61,102 bases of DNA from Gallionellaceae bacterium (GCA_006218055.1 VBWD01000017.1:1-61102), one strand, 5' to 3'. Counted from the stretch's first letter, positions 39,119 through 48,325 are shown. Notes: generated by a model from the sequence alone, not told the origin. Made by a program: numbers and translations.

Positions 39119-39953
39119 CCCCCGTGGATTTTGTGCCGGAGTGGATCGCGCCATCGAGATCGTCGAGCGCGCCTTGGCTTTGCACGGCTCCCCCATCTAC
39201 GTGCGCCACGAGGTGGTGCACAACAAATTCGTGGTCGAGGGCTTGAAGGCAAAAGGCGCCGTGTTCATCGAGGAACTGAAAGACGTGCCACCCGGCAGCA
39301 TCCTCATCTTCAGCGCACACGGTGTACCGCAATCCGTGCGTCGCGAAGCAGAGTCGCGCAATCTCACTGTGTTCGATGCCACCTGCCCATTAGTGACCAA
39401 AGTTCACATTGAAGTTTCGCGCCTGCGTGAACGCGGTCAAGAGATCGTGATGATCGGTCACAAAGGTCACCCCGAAGTCGAGGGCACGATGGGGCAGAGC
39501 GAGGGGGGGATGTATCTGGTTGAATCACCTGCCGACGTGGCGAAGTTACACGTGAAGGATGAGCAGAATCTCGCGTATGTGACGCAGACCACGCTGTCTG
39601 TTGATGATGCCAGTATCGTCATCGCTGCATTGAAGACGCGCTTCCCTTTCATAACAGGGCCAAAGAAGGATGACATCTGCTACGCCACGCAGAACCGTCA
39701 AGACGCGGTAAAAGTGTTGTCGCAACAATGCGATCTGGTCATCGTGGTGGGCTCTCCCAACAGTTCGAATTCCAACCGCCTGCGCGAAGTGGCGCAGAAC
39801 TTGAATGTGTCCGCCTATCTGGTGGATAACGCCAGCGAATTAAAAGTCGAGTGGTTACAAGGAAAGCGTTGTATCGGTATCAGTGCGGGCGCTTCCGCGC
39901 CAGAGGTGTTGGTGCAGGAAGTCATTGCTCGCTTGAATATTTCCTATCCCTAA
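39099..39953 (+). CDS. ispH: 4-hydroxy-3-methylbut-2-enyl diphosphate reductase (C-terminus short)
   Basis: The last enzyme of the non-mevalonate isoprenoid pathway, an iron-sulfur reductase. All three cluster cysteines are present ([22 protein letters not shown]), as are the catalytic Glu in EGTMGQ and the NSSNSNRL phosphate-binding motif. At 284 residues it is about 30 shorter than most relatives: after LVQEVIARL it ends with NISYP, lacking the usual conserved tail (E/N-rich then FxLPKxL). The active site is complete, so it may work. The loss could be natural or a further small deletion like those in trpF and alaS. Confidence 0.92.
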   Translation: MELLLANPRGFCAGVDRAIEIVERALALHGSPIYVRHEVVHNKFVVEGLKAKGAVFIEELKDVPPGSILIFSAHGVPQSVRREAESRNLTVFDATCPLVTKVHIEVSRLRERGQEIVMIGHKGHPEVEGTMGQSEGGMYLVESPADVAKLHVKDEQNLAYVTQTTLSVDDASIVIAALKTRFPFITGPKKDDICYATQNRQDAVKVLSQQCDLVIVVGSPNSSNSNRLREVAQNLNVSAYLVDNASELKVEWLQGKRCIGISAGASAPEVLVQEVIARLNISYP

Positions 39954-39969
39954 ATCATTGGTAATTTGA

Positions 39970-40019
39970 CCGTTCGTCAGCCTTTTAGCCGCTCATCCGC
40001 TAAATTTGCCGCTCGTCAG
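39970..40019 (+). promoter_or_regulatory. Three tandem AlgR-like sites before the minor pilin operon
   Basis: Direct repeats CCGTTCGTCAG (39970-39980), CCGCTCATCCG (39989-39999) and CCGCTCGTCAG (40009-40019) start 19 and 20 bases apart, about two helical turns. The first contains CCGTTCGTC, the core recognised by Pseudomonas AlgR, a LytTR response regulator that activates the equivalent fimU-pilVWXY1Y2E operon. The last copy ends 72 bases before the fimT ATG. The gene for a regulator is not in the window. Confidence 0.7.
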
Positions 40020-40091
40020 TTTAGGGATGGCGTTTCTGCAGTCGAGATTTGATACTGCGATCCAACTCCACTGCCTCGAAAGGGCGGACAC

Positions 40092-40619
40092 ATGAAGCAG
40101 CTTGAAAAAAACAAGACACAACGAGGCGTCACGCTGGTCGAATTGATGATCGTCATTGTCATTGGATCGATACTGGCCACTTTGGCGATTCCCTCGTTCA
40201 ACGAATTCATCAGTGGGACGCGGCAGAGTTCAGTAGTGAGCCAGTTGTTTAGTGATTTGAATCGGGCGCGCAGTGAATCCATCAAACGTAATGCGCGAGT
40301 TTTGGTTTGTCCCCGCGGCTCGGATACTGCCTGTGATACCTCCGGTACCACTAACTGGAACAGCGGGTGGTTAGTGTGTACCGATGCCAATTCTGATAAT
40401 GCCTGCGATGTGGGTACTACAGCCAACCCCAATCCCATCGTAGTACATTCGGCCTTACATACCACTTTGACACTCACTGGTCCAAACGCTGCGGTTCGTT
40501 TCAATCCAAGCGGTATCAGTGGTAGCGGTGCGGCAACATTGACGGTAGGGGGAACTTGGTCGGGCGCAACCAGCAGTATCATCAATGTCGCCGGGACCGG
40601 TAACATCTCTAGGCCATGA
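40092..40619 (+). CDS. fimT: Minor pilin FimT/FimU (GspH family)
   Basis: A type IV pilus minor pilin that helps start pilus assembly. The prepilin cleavage motif is RGVTLVELMIVIVIGSILATL (only GVTLVELM is decisive) at residues 13 onward, with Gly before the cut, Glu at +5 and a hydrophobic stalk. The globular part includes the GspH-type FNEFISGTRQSSVVSQL and cysteine pairs (CPRGSDTAC and VCTD...AC). It is the first gene of the operon; GGCGGA lies upstream of the ATG. Confidence 0.87.
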   Translation: MKQLEKNKTQRGVTLVELMIVIVIGSILATLAIPSFNEFISGTRQSSVVSQLFSDLNRARSESIKRNARVLVCPRGSDTACDTSGTTNWNSGWLVCTDANSDNACDVGTTANPNPIVVHSALHTTLTLTGPNAAVRFNPSGISGSGAATLTVGGTWSGATSSIINVAGTGNISRP

Positions 40620-40628
40620 GGTGAAATC

Positions 40629-41126
40629 ATGTTGAATAATTTGCATAGTAAACAACGTCAAGACGGCTTCTCCATGATCGAGATTTTGATCACCTTGGTC
40701 ATTATTGCCACTGCCTTGCTGGGGACCGCGGGTTTGCAGTTGTATGCCATGAAGGTTGGGCAGAGCGGACAATTTCGCACTCAAGCCGTGTTTTTGGCAT
40801 CGGACATTGCGGAGCGTATCGAAGCCAACAAATTGGGTGCAGTCGCGGGGAATTACGTGGTGGCTGCCGCCAGTGCAGCTAGCTCTGCGGGCACGGATTG
40901 CTCTTTGAATCCCTGTGCGCCGGCAGTTCTTGCGGCATGGGACATCAGTCAGTGGGAAGGTGCTATCACCGCTTTGTTGCCGCAGCCAAATTGGGTGATC
41001 ACGCAGACCGCTTCCGGAAATCCAAGTACTTATCAGATTGTCATTAACTGGACTGATCGAAGTACATCCAAGGTCAGTCGCGGCGAGACTTTCACCTATA
41101 CCTCATCCCGTACAGTGGGTAACTGA
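40629..41126 (+). CDS. pilV: Type IV pilus minor pilin PilV
   Basis: Prepilin-like protein of 165 residues with the cleavage motif DGFSMIEILITLVII at residues 13-27 and a hydrophobic N-terminal helix followed by LLGTAGLQLYAMK, typical of PilV. GAGGTGA precedes the ATG. It lies 9 bases after fimT and 3 before pilW. In Pseudomonas PilV joins PilW, PilX, FimU and PilE in a tip complex with PilY1. Confidence 0.88.
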   Translation: MLNNLHSKQRQDGFSMIEILITLVIIATALLGTAGLQLYAMKVGQSGQFRTQAVFLASDIAERIEANKLGAVAGNYVVAAASAASSAGTDCSLNPCAPAVLAAWDISQWEGAITALLPQPNWVITQTASGNPSTYQIVINWTDRSTSKVSRGETFTYTSSRTVGN

Positions 41127-41129
41127 ATC

Positions 41130-42107
41130 ATGGGCAACCGCGAAAGTATGAAGCAGATCAGAGACTTTGGCGCGCAACGCGCGTCTGGTTTTAGTCTGAT
41201 TGAAATGATGATATCCATCACCATCGGATTGATGATCATTGCCGGTTTGGTGGGTGTGTTAACCAGCAATGCGCGCAACAGCAAGAGCAACGACAAGACG
41301 GCAGAGCTTCAGGGAAACGGGCGCTACGCACTGGATCACTTGCGGCGCGAATTGCGCATGGCAGGGTATCGCGGGTTCACGTGGGCGGAACCCGCCACAC
41401 CGACCGGTGCGATCACGGTTACCGGGGTGACCGAGTGCGGTGGCGCAAATAGTGGTTTTATCCAAAACATCCGCCAGGGAATCTGGGGGGCGAATGACAG
41501 CAATCCCTATTCCACGAACTGTCTGAATGGAACGTATTTGCGCGGAGATGTTCTGGTAATGCGGCGCGTGGCAGGTGCGCCGGTCGCATCGGATTGCGCA
41601 GCTAATCCAACTGGGGTGTCGACCTTGTATATGCGTTCCACCTATGCTGCCGGAATGGTTTATCAGGGGACTACACCGCCTACAAATATCGTGGGTGCCC
41701 CCTGTGGGGATTTTCCGCTGGTGGAATACGTCTATTACATCGGCAATGACGACACCGATGCTACCGTGCCCGCGCTACGCCGGGTCGCCTTGTTCACGGA
41801 TGGCAGTTTGCAGGACGAAATGGTCGTCACCGGTGTCGAACATTTTCAGGTTCAATTTGCCCGCGCGACCACGGATGGAAATGCACGCTATTACGATGCC
41901 GACGGCATCGTCGGCACCTCGACCGACCTTACAAAAACAGAGTGGGATGATGTCAACTCCGTGCGTATCTGGATGTTGGCTCGAAATAGCAAGGTAGAGG
42001 CCGGATACAACAACAGCCAGACTTATGCTCTGGGCGACGCTAATTATACGGTCAACGATAGTTTCCGCCGTCAGGTGTTTACGGCAGTGGTGCAATTGCG
42101 CAATTGA
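41130..42107 (+). CDS. pilW: Type IV pilus minor pilin PilW
   Basis: A 325-residue prepilin with ASGFSLIEMMISITIGL around residue 20 and LDHLRRELRMAGYRG, a strong PilW signature. The globular domain contains several cysteines (TECGG, NCLNG, SDCAANP, GAPCGD) probably forming disulfides in the periplasm. The start may be ATG 41130 or, with a slightly better ribosome site (GAAAG), ATG 41148. It follows pilV by 3 bases; pilX starts immediately after. Confidence 0.88.
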   Translation: MGNRESMKQIRDFGAQRASGFSLIEMMISITIGLMIIAGLVGVLTSNARNSKSNDKTAELQGNGRYALDHLRRELRMAGYRGFTWAEPATPTGAITVTGVTECGGANSGFIQNIRQGIWGANDSNPYSTNCLNGTYLRGDVLVMRRVAGAPVASDCAANPTGVSTLYMRSTYAAGMVYQGTTPPTNIVGAPCGDFPLVEYVYYIGNDDTDATVPALRRVALFTDGSLQDEMVVTGVEHFQVQFARATTDGNARYYDADGIVGTSTDLTKTEWDDVNSVRIWMLARNSKVEAGYNNSQTYALGDANYTVNDSFRRQVFTAVVQLRN

Positions 42108-42118
42108 GGATGATGAAC

Positions 42119-42565
42119 ATGCTTATTCAGATAAATGATGTGCGCTCACAAAAGGGCTCCACTTTGATCATCAGTATGATCATTCTGGTAGTGCTTATGC
42201 TTCTGGGCGCGACTTCGATGGTGACATCGGATGCGCAATATAGATTGGCGGGAAACCTGCAATTCGAAGATATGGCGTTGAATAATGCCGAGGCAGCACT
42301 TGTGCAAGCCGAGGCGCAACTAGTGCCGGTTGGCGGTGTTGGCGCGACGGGATTGACGAGCGGTACGCAGATGGCTGGAGTGACAGTGGGTACGGCAGTG
42401 CTGGTTTCTACTGGCAGTCGCTTGCAAAGTTCCAGTCAAGTGATCGGTTCGCGTGCCAGCACGGGGTGTAACGAGGTCAATACCTACACGGTTACTGCAA
42501 ATGGAACGAGCGCGCGCGGTGCTAGCAAAACCGTACAGTCTTACTACAGCGTCTTGGCTTGCTGA
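42119..42565 (+). CDS. pilX: Type IV pilus minor pilin PilX
   Basis: A short minor pilin with the PilX-type N-terminus QKGSTLIISMIILVVLML, in which the usual Glu at +5 is absent, as in other PilX proteins, and LAGNLQFEDMALNNAEAAL after the hydrophobic stretch. I prefer ATG 42119, with GAGG 9 bases upstream; ATGs at 42110 and 42113 lie too close to it. A C-terminal disulfide is possible (TGCNEV ... VLAC). pilY1 begins 16 bases on. Confidence 0.85.
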   Translation: MLIQINDVRSQKGSTLIISMIILVVLMLLGATSMVTSDAQYRLAGNLQFEDMALNNAEAALVQAEAQLVPVGGVGATGLTSGTQMAGVTVGTAVLVSTGSRLQSSSQVIGSRASTGCNEVNTYTVTANGTSARGASKTVQSYYSVLAC

Positions 42566-42581
42566 AAGAAGGAGAACCATC

Positions 42582-45500
42582 ATGTTCAAACTACCGCTCA
42601 AATCCAATCAACTCTTCGGCCTGTTGGCGTTGCTGGGGATATCTTTCGCCTTCTTTCGTTTCGCCATCGCGATCGTCGCGTTCACGCCGCAAGCCCAGCC
42701 CACTGGTTACATTGCACAGCCAGATTTGACAAATTACAACCTGACTAGCGGCAATGAGACCGTATTCGTCCCAGACTACGAGCGCGAATTCTGGAGCGGG
42801 AATCTGCATGCCTATCCAGTCAATGCGCAGGGGGGCATCGAGCTTTCAGCCCCGCGTTGGGGAGAGGGGGCAAGGGTGCCGATTGAAGCTCAAAACTGGA
42901 ATACGGGCAGACTGATCGCCACCATGCTCGATGATGGAACCGGCGCAGGGATTCCTTTCCGTTATACCAGCCTGTCAACAACTCAAAAGTCCTATTTCCC
43001 CGTCACAACCATCAGTTTGTTTGGAGCTACGGGCCAGCAGATTGTTGATTTTCTGCGCGGCGATCGCACCAATGAAGGCCCCGAGGCGATGCGCATCAGA
43101 AACTATGTGTTGGGAGACATCGTTCATTCGCGCCCTTATTATGTGGCAGATCCGGTGGATCCGAATAATCCAACCAATCCGACCTATCCCACCGTTTTCG
43201 TGGGTTCCAATGACGGCATGTTGCATGCCATCAACGCCAATGACGGTTCCGACCGTTGGGCCTATGTGCCGTCGATGCTTCTGCCCAAGATGATTAATTT
43301 GGCCAAACCCTATGGTGGCGTCAGCAATCCACATGACTACTTTGTGGATGGTCAGATCAATATCGGGTCAATCGACGTGTCCGGCACCCCCAGACGGATT
43401 CTGGTGGGCATGCTCGGTGCAGGCGGCAAAGGTATTTATGCACTCAATATCGAGGGCAGTTCCGGTTTGACTGCGACTACCGAGACGGGTGTTGCAGGCA
43501 AAGTGATGTGGGAGATCAATGGCGCGACCGGTAAGGTAAATCATGCTGCCCCCACCACCGCCAATGCATACGACAATTTGGGTTTCACCTACGGCATTCC
43601 GGCTTTGGTGCAAGTGAGGACCTCCGCCATGACCACGGCGGATGCTGTCATTGTTGGAAATGGTTACAACGATAATTCCGGTGGTGATTATCAGGCATAT
43701 CTATACGTGATCAATGCCCTAAACGGTCAGTTAATCGCCAAGATACAAGCCGGGACGACAGCAACCGCGGCATCCCCCAATGGTCTCTCAACTGCGGCAC
43801 CTATCGATACAGATGGCGATGGAGTGATAGATCGAGTCTATGCAGGTGACCTGAATGGAAATGTTTGGAAATTCGATCTCACTGCCAACGCCCCCGGAAG
43901 CTGGACGTCGACTTTGGTTTACACCACTTCACCTGCGCAGCCGATCACAGGTATGCCGGGTGTGGCAGTTCATCCGAATGGCGGTTACATGGTCAACTTT
44001 GGTACAGGTTCCATCTTTACTGATGTTACTTTGGATACCTCAACCTACTATGCGTACGGCGTTTGGGATGGATCTTCAGGCAGCACCATCATCACGCAGA
44101 CTTTGCAGGAAAGAAACTATAGCCCGGATGCGGGTGTTACCACCATCCGTGTCCGTCGTGTGGCAAACGCAGTGACTCCCAACTGGACTACAGATAAGGG
44201 TTGGAAAGTCGCGCTACCGGCTGGCGAGCGTGTGGTCGGTGAGGGAACCTTCATCGAGAATGGTCGTTTCTACTTCAACAGTAACAATCCAACCAAATTT
44301 ATCAACACTCCCGATCCATGTGTGTTGCCGAGTTGCGCAAACCAGACGCAGGTGTACGGCGAGAACTGGTTGATGGAGCTTGATTATCTTTCAGGTGGAA
44401 CGCAAAACGACCCGTTCCTTGATCTGGATGGTAACTTGCTACTGGACAATTCAGACCGCTTGAAATATGAACTTGCTGACTTGCCAGTGGTGCCAAACGT
44501 GGTTGGTAGTCCAATCACGACCACTAACGGTATCCCCGTCGGTAAATACATAGGGTACGGTGCTACTTCGCAGCCTGTGCTTGTGCAGTTGCGCACACTG
44601 AATACCACGCTGTTCGCCCAGAATCCCGATATTGTTTTTCCTTACAATGACATCGGTTTTGGTGTGACGGGAGGTCACTTCGATATCGACATATTTTACG
44701 GCGCACCGATTTGTGGATCCACTACCAGCGGGGCAGTGCGTGCAACGGCCACGATTACGGTAGGCAGCGCCGGCTCGAGCCTTCCGGTCACGCTAGGTGG
44801 CATCACCGTGGATGGTGTCAGCATCTCCAACAGCCTGAGCCAGACCGATATGCCGGATGGCACTAGCACTACCACTAACGCGACCGCGATCAAGAACAAG
44901 ATCAATGCACTGGGTACCAGTTTCACGGCGACAGCAGGTGGAAGCAACGTTACGGTGAGTGCCCCCGCGGGGACTGCATACAACGGCCAGACGTTTGCTT
45001 TTCTGAACGGAACCTCGAACCCCGGCTTGCCGGCTATACCCGGTGTGCGACCAACCGGACTTATTGTATTTGCGGGTGGCACTACACAAAATACTACAAG
45101 CACGGTCCGCATCAATAATAGTCTGTCTGGTTCAAAGAGTGTGACGGTGGGTACTACGACTGCTTCTTCCAGCAATATCGGTAATATTGGCGGAAATAAG
45201 ACCCCATCTCAAGTAGCCAGTTACGTGGCGAGTGCCATCGGAACGGGTGGATCTATCCAGGCTTATGTGGGGGGGAATAGTGTGACGCCAGTATGTCAGG
45301 CGCAACCTGCCACCAAGGTCTGTTTGGTCGATACGACGAACTATACCAATGGCAACACGGTATCCGTCGGTACGTTGACGCGGTTCGGTACGGTGACCGT
45401 GACTGCTGTCGCTACTGCAGGTGCCACTTCAGGCACAGCAGCCACCGGCTGGAATGATTTAGCCCCCTACTTGAACGGCACTGTGTTCAGTGGCGGGACG

Positions 45501-46583
45501 GATGGCACGATCACATACAATGTCTGCGGCTATAAAAAGCACGTTCACCAATATGATGACAAGTACGACAAGACCGGTCTGAATATGCTGAATGCGAGCG
45601 ATGCGGGATTCAACCTGTCCAACGGTATCGGGAGCACGGCAACGAGGTTCAGAGTTATTGCGCAGAATCAGTACCTCAATCCGGCCGTTAAGGTTCATGT
45701 CGGGGATAGTTCTTATTTGTACAACGTCGACCACGGATATATTTCGATCAAGGATTTCGTTACTTCGAGCACGTTGGATGTGGCGACTTTGCCGGTCTAT
45801 GATCGAACTACCATAGGCAGCCTTGCCTTCAACATGCCCGTCGATGCGCTGTCGGCAAAAGACTGGTCGGGGACCGGCGATGTGCGCTCAGGTTTGATTC
45901 CCATCAAGCCTCAATGTGCATGGAATAGTGCGGGAACCGGGGATAGTAACTTGTACCGACCGGTAATGCCGCCAGCTAACGGCACGGATGGTCCCGGTGT
46001 CTTGGGTGCGTCTGGGAATGGCTGGGCAGGGGTTCGTCATGGCGGTGCGCTGACGTTCCAACTCATCAAGGAAGCCACACCGAACAGTGCCATCGAGGAA
46101 AATGTCACCGGCCGTCCGGAATATGGATGGCGGGTGAAGAAGGAGTTCTTTGACACCTATGTGCTGACTGAGTACATCACCTACTGGCATCATCCGAACA
46201 ATCTTTGCTACAACAATAGCGGATGGGTCAAGGCGGCACCACCGGATAACAGTTCGAGTTCACCCAGTCCGCCAGCGGCAGGCTCTACCGACCCCAAGAT
46301 CGGTGACTTGAGTGGCGGGGGCGGAACGGTGACCGACGTAACACGCACAGTGGTTGGGAACGTGACGACCTATACCATAACCTATCAGAACGGTTCGCAA
46401 GCCACTATCAGTCGTACCGCGAATAGTGATGGCAGTGTGAGGATCATTACTTGCGATGCTCTTGGAACGTGTCAGACTCAGGATATTGCAGCGTCCAAGG
46501 GTACTATTCTGGTGGGCGGTGACGAGCGCGGATTACAGGTCAAGACAGGCCGCGTGTCTTGGCACGAGTTGATTACCGAGTAG
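42582..46583 (+). CDS. pilY1: Type IV pilus tip adhesin PilY1 with an inserted Ser/Thr/Gly-rich module
   Basis: A 1333-residue exported protein with a signal peptide (1-35). It lacks the N-terminal von Willebrand A domain of Pseudomonas PilY1. The C-terminal beta-propeller is present from about residue 100: NYVLGDIVHSRPYYVADP, TVFVGSNDGMLHAI, and the calcium loop DTDGDGVIDRVYAGD (about residue 406). A second EF-hand-like loop is DLDGNLLLDNSD. Between GGHFDIDIFYG (about 705) and KKHVHQYDDKYD (about 985) lies a repetitive, low-charge insertion. The last 60 residues end in GRVSWHELI. AAGGAG precedes ATG 42582. It probably tops the pilus with the minor pilins. Confidence 0.9.
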   Translation: MFKLPLKSNQLFGLLALLGISFAFFRFAIAIVAFTPQAQPTGYIAQPDLTNYNLTSGNETVFVPDYEREFWSGNLHAYPVNAQGGIELSAPRWGEGARVPIEAQNWNTGRLIATMLDDGTGAGIPFRYTSLSTTQKSYFPVTTISLFGATGQQIVDFLRGDRTNEGPEAMRIRNYVLGDIVHSRPYYVADPVDPNNPTNPTYPTVFVGSNDGMLHAINANDGSDRWAYVPSMLLPKMINLAKPYGGVSNPHDYFVDGQINIGSIDVSGTPRRILVGMLGAGGKGIYALNIEGSSGLTATTETGVAGKVMWEINGATGKVNHAAPTTANAYDNLGFTYGIPALVQVRTSAMTTADAVIVGNGYNDNSGGDYQAYLYVINALNGQLIAKIQAGTTATAASPNGLSTAAPIDTDGDGVIDRVYAGDLNGNVWKFDLTANAPGSWTSTLVYTTSPAQPITGMPGVAVHPNGGYMVNFGTGSIFTDVTLDTSTYYAYGVWDGSSGSTIITQTLQERNYSPDAGVTTIRVRRVANAVTPNWTTDKGWKVALPAGERVVGEGTFIENGRFYFNSNNPTKFINTPDPCVLPSCANQTQVYGENWLMELDYLSGGTQNDPFLDLDGNLLLDNSDRLKYELADLPVVPNVVGSPITTTNGIPVGKYIGYGATSQPVLVQLRTLNTTLFAQNPDIVFPYNDIGFGVTGGHFDIDIFYGAPICGSTTSGAVRATATITVGSAGSSLPVTLGGITVDGVSISNSLSQTDMPDGTSTTTNATAIKNKINALGTSFTATAGGSNVTVSAPAGTAYNGQTFAFLNGTSNPGLPAIPGVRPTGLIVFAGGTTQNTTSTVRINNSLSGSKSVTVGTTTASSSNIGNIGGNKTPSQVASYVASAIGTGGSIQAYVGGNSVTPVCQAQPATKVCLVDTTNYTNGNTVSVGTLTRFGTVTVTAVATAGATSGTAATGWNDLAPYLNGTVFSGGTDGTITYNVCGYKKHVHQYDDKYDKTGLNMLNASDAGFNLSNGIGSTATRFRVIAQNQYLNPAVKVHVGDSSYLYNVDHGYISIKDFVTSSTLDVATLPVYDRTTIGSLAFNMPVDALSAKDWSGTGDVRSGLIPIKPQCAWNSAGTGDSNLYRPVMPPANGTDGPGVLGASGNGWAGVRHGGALTFQLIKEATPNSAIEENVTGRPEYGWRVKKEFFDTYVLTEYITYWHHPNNLCYNNSGWVKAAPPDNSSSSPSPPAAGSTDPKIGDLSGGGGTVTDVTRTVVGNVTTYTITYQNGSQATISRTANSDGSVRIITCDALGTCQTQDIAASKGTILVGGDERGLQVKTGRVSWHELITE

Positions 46584-46649
46584 TATGGTCGAACACGAGA
46601 TGCTGTGGGAGGGGGCATGGCATCTCGCTTCAGAAATCAGGGGAAAAAA

Positions 46650-47099
46650 ATGAAATACTATTCAGCAAAAGGTTTCAGTTTGATCGAGTTGATGATTGCG
46701 GTCGTCATTGTCGGCATCATTGCCGCGATAGCTGTGCCAAGTTACAGCAGTTACCTCGTGAAAAGCTCACGCGCAGCCGCTCAGACCGAGTTGTTGGAAA
46801 TGGCAAGTTTGCAAGAAAAGATCTTTCTAAACTCGAACAACTACACGCCTAATGTGGCCAGCGCCTACACTGGATCGGCTGCCGGGGGCTTGGGTAAAAC
46901 GACAGCAAAGACCAGCGATGGAAAATATGACTTGAGCATCGATATCACAACCCCAAGTCAGACCTACGAAATGCGTGCGGAACCAGTCGGTGGATCTGCA
47001 CAGTTGGGGGATGGTTGTATTCTCATTCGCGAGAATGGATTGCGCCAGTGGCATCAGGGTTCGGATGATTGTACTGCCGCTTCGCCTGTCGCCTGGTAG
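46650..47099 (+). CDS. pilE: Type IV minor pilin PilE
   Basis: A 149-residue prepilin with KGFSLIELMIAVVIVGIIA (residues 7 onward; Gly at the cut, Glu at +5) and VPSYSSYLVKSSRAAAQTELLEMA, the pattern of the PilE minor pilin or of a small major pilin. The C-terminus has a disulfide pair (DGCIL ... DDCTA). I chose ATG 46650, with AGGGG 7 bases upstream. The last gene of the operon, ending before a terminator. A role as major pilin cannot be excluded, but its position after pilY1 matches PilE of Pseudomonas. Confidence 0.85.
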   Translation: MKYYSAKGFSLIELMIAVVIVGIIAAIAVPSYSSYLVKSSRAAAQTELLEMASLQEKIFLNSNNYTPNVASAYTGSAAGGLGKTTAKTSDGKYDLSIDITTPSQTYEMRAEPVGGSAQLGDGCILIRENGLRQWHQGSDDCTAASPVAW

Positions 47100-47123
47100 T
47101 TGATGAATCGATGTGATTTCACG

Positions 47124-47152
47124 ACAGCGGGTTCGCCCGCTGTTTTGTTTTT
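47124..47152 (+). terminator. Rho-independent terminator after pilE
   Basis: ACAGCGGG (47124-47131) and CCCGCTGT (47136-47143) around a TTCG tetraloop, followed by a T-rich tail, 24 bases after the pilE stop. It closes the pilin operon before thiO. Confidence 0.9.
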
Positions 47153-47176
47153 TACGTCTTGAAAAAGGATTTATTG

Positions 47177-48208
47177 GTGAGTGAAATGTTGGTGATCGGT
47201 GCAGGAGCCTTGGGTCTGGCGACAGCAGAAGCGCTGTTAATAAGAGGTGCGAAAGTCACGATTCTGGAGCGTGCTCAAGTAGGTCAAGAGTCGTCGTGGG
47301 CGGGAGGTGGAATCTTGTCTCCGCTGTGCCCTTGGGATTACCCCGAAGAGGTGACACGTCTGGCGTTGCGCGGGATGGGCATGTTCGCTGGCTTCGCCGA
47401 GAATCTGCATGCAACAACGGGGATCGATCCAGAGTATCAACGTTGCGGAATGTTGGTGATGCCACCGTTCGATATGCAAGCTGCGAATCAGTGGTGTGCG
47501 CAACATGGATTCTCGGTCGAGCAACGAGGCGATGCTTTGCTGTTGCCTGACGTGGCTCAGGTACGTAACCCCAGATTGTTACAGGCATTGCGTACCAGAG
47601 TCGAATCACTCGGTGGTCGTATCGTTGAGCAATGCACCGTCAAAGAGTTCATCTTGGATTCGGATCGCGTAAAGCATCTATCGACCTCTCAAGGCGACTT
47701 CAGCGCAGATACCTATATCGTGACGGCGGGCGCCTGGAGCAAAGCTTTGTTGGGTGACCATGCTTTACACACGGACATCAAGCCGATACGCGGGCAGATG
47801 TTGTTATTCAAATTCGACACGCCGCCATTGCCGCACATCGTGCTCCAAGATGGGCTTTACCTTATCCCTCGTCGCGACGGACATCTGTTGGCGGGTAGCA
47901 CCTTGGAGGATGTCGGCTTTGATAAGTCCACAACGGATGAAGCGCGAGCGACATTGTTGCAACGTGCGATCGCTATCCTTCCTAGCTTGAAAGATATGCC
48001 CATCGTCAAACATTGGGCGGGTTTGCGTCCTGCCTCACCCGGAAACATCCCGACGATTGGCAGACATCCAGAACTGCAAAATCTGTTCATCAACAGCGGC
48101 CATTTCCGTTACGGCGTGACCATGTCACCTGCCAGCGTAGAAGTGCTGTTGAACGAGATGGAGGGCACGCCGCAACCGTTTGATGTGTCGGCCTATCGTT
48201 GGCGTTAA
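47177..48208 (+). CDS. thiO: Glycine oxidase ThiO (FAD-dependent)
   Basis: Oxidises glycine to iminoacetate for the thiazole part of thiamine; related D-amino acid oxidases are the alternative. The FAD fingerprint is VIGAGALGLATAEALLIRGAKVTILE (VIGAGALGLATAEAL shown in part) at residues 6-30. Substrate-domain motifs are QESSWAGGGILSPL, the IRGQM strand and the C-terminal GLRPASPGNIPTIG. I chose GTG 47177, with AAGGA 7 bases upstream, over a TTG at 47159. 343 residues, a normal length. thiO also lies next to the minor pilin cluster in Pseudomonas. Confidence 0.85.
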   Translation: MSEMLVIGAGALGLATAEALLIRGAKVTILERAQVGQESSWAGGGILSPLCPWDYPEEVTRLALRGMGMFAGFAENLHATTGIDPEYQRCGMLVMPPFDMQAANQWCAQHGFSVEQRGDALLLPDVAQVRNPRLLQALRTRVESLGGRIVEQCTVKEFILDSDRVKHLSTSQGDFSADTYIVTAGAWSKALLGDHALHTDIKPIRGQMLLFKFDTPPLPHIVLQDGLYLIPRRDGHLLAGSTLEDVGFDKSTTDEARATLLQRAIAILPSLKDMPIVKHWAGLRPASPGNIPTIGRHPELQNLFINSGHFRYGVTMSPASVEVLLNEMEGTPQPFDVSAYRWR

Positions 48209-48222
48209 AGGTTCCTTATGCG

Positions 48223-48252
48223 TTGCCCGAGCCTCATTCGGGCGCATATAAT
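48223..48252 (+). promoter_or_regulatory. Promoter of the tRNA-Thr gene
   Basis: TTGCCC (48223-48228) and a perfect TATAAT (48247-48252) with an 18-base spacer; transcription would start about 6-7 bases before the tRNA. Confidence 0.65.
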
Positions 48253-48264
48253 CTCAAGCGAAAC

Positions 48265-48325
48265 GCCGATGTAGCTCAGTTGGTAGAGCAACGCACTCGT
48301 AACGCGTAGGTCAGAGGTTCGATTC
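48265..48325 (+). tRNA. tRNA-Thr(CGU), 3' part missing
   Basis: The first 61 bases match a tRNA-Thr: acceptor GCCGATG, D arm GCTCAGTTGGTAGAGC, anticodon loop CTCGTAA (anticodon CGU), extra arm AGGTC, T arm AGAGG and TTCGATT-C. After 48325 the expected CTCT stem, acceptor strand CATCGGC and CCA are absent; GTGAAATATT follows, and macA begins 32 bases on. As written it cannot fold. Possibly another of the abrupt losses seen in this window. Confidence 0.85.
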
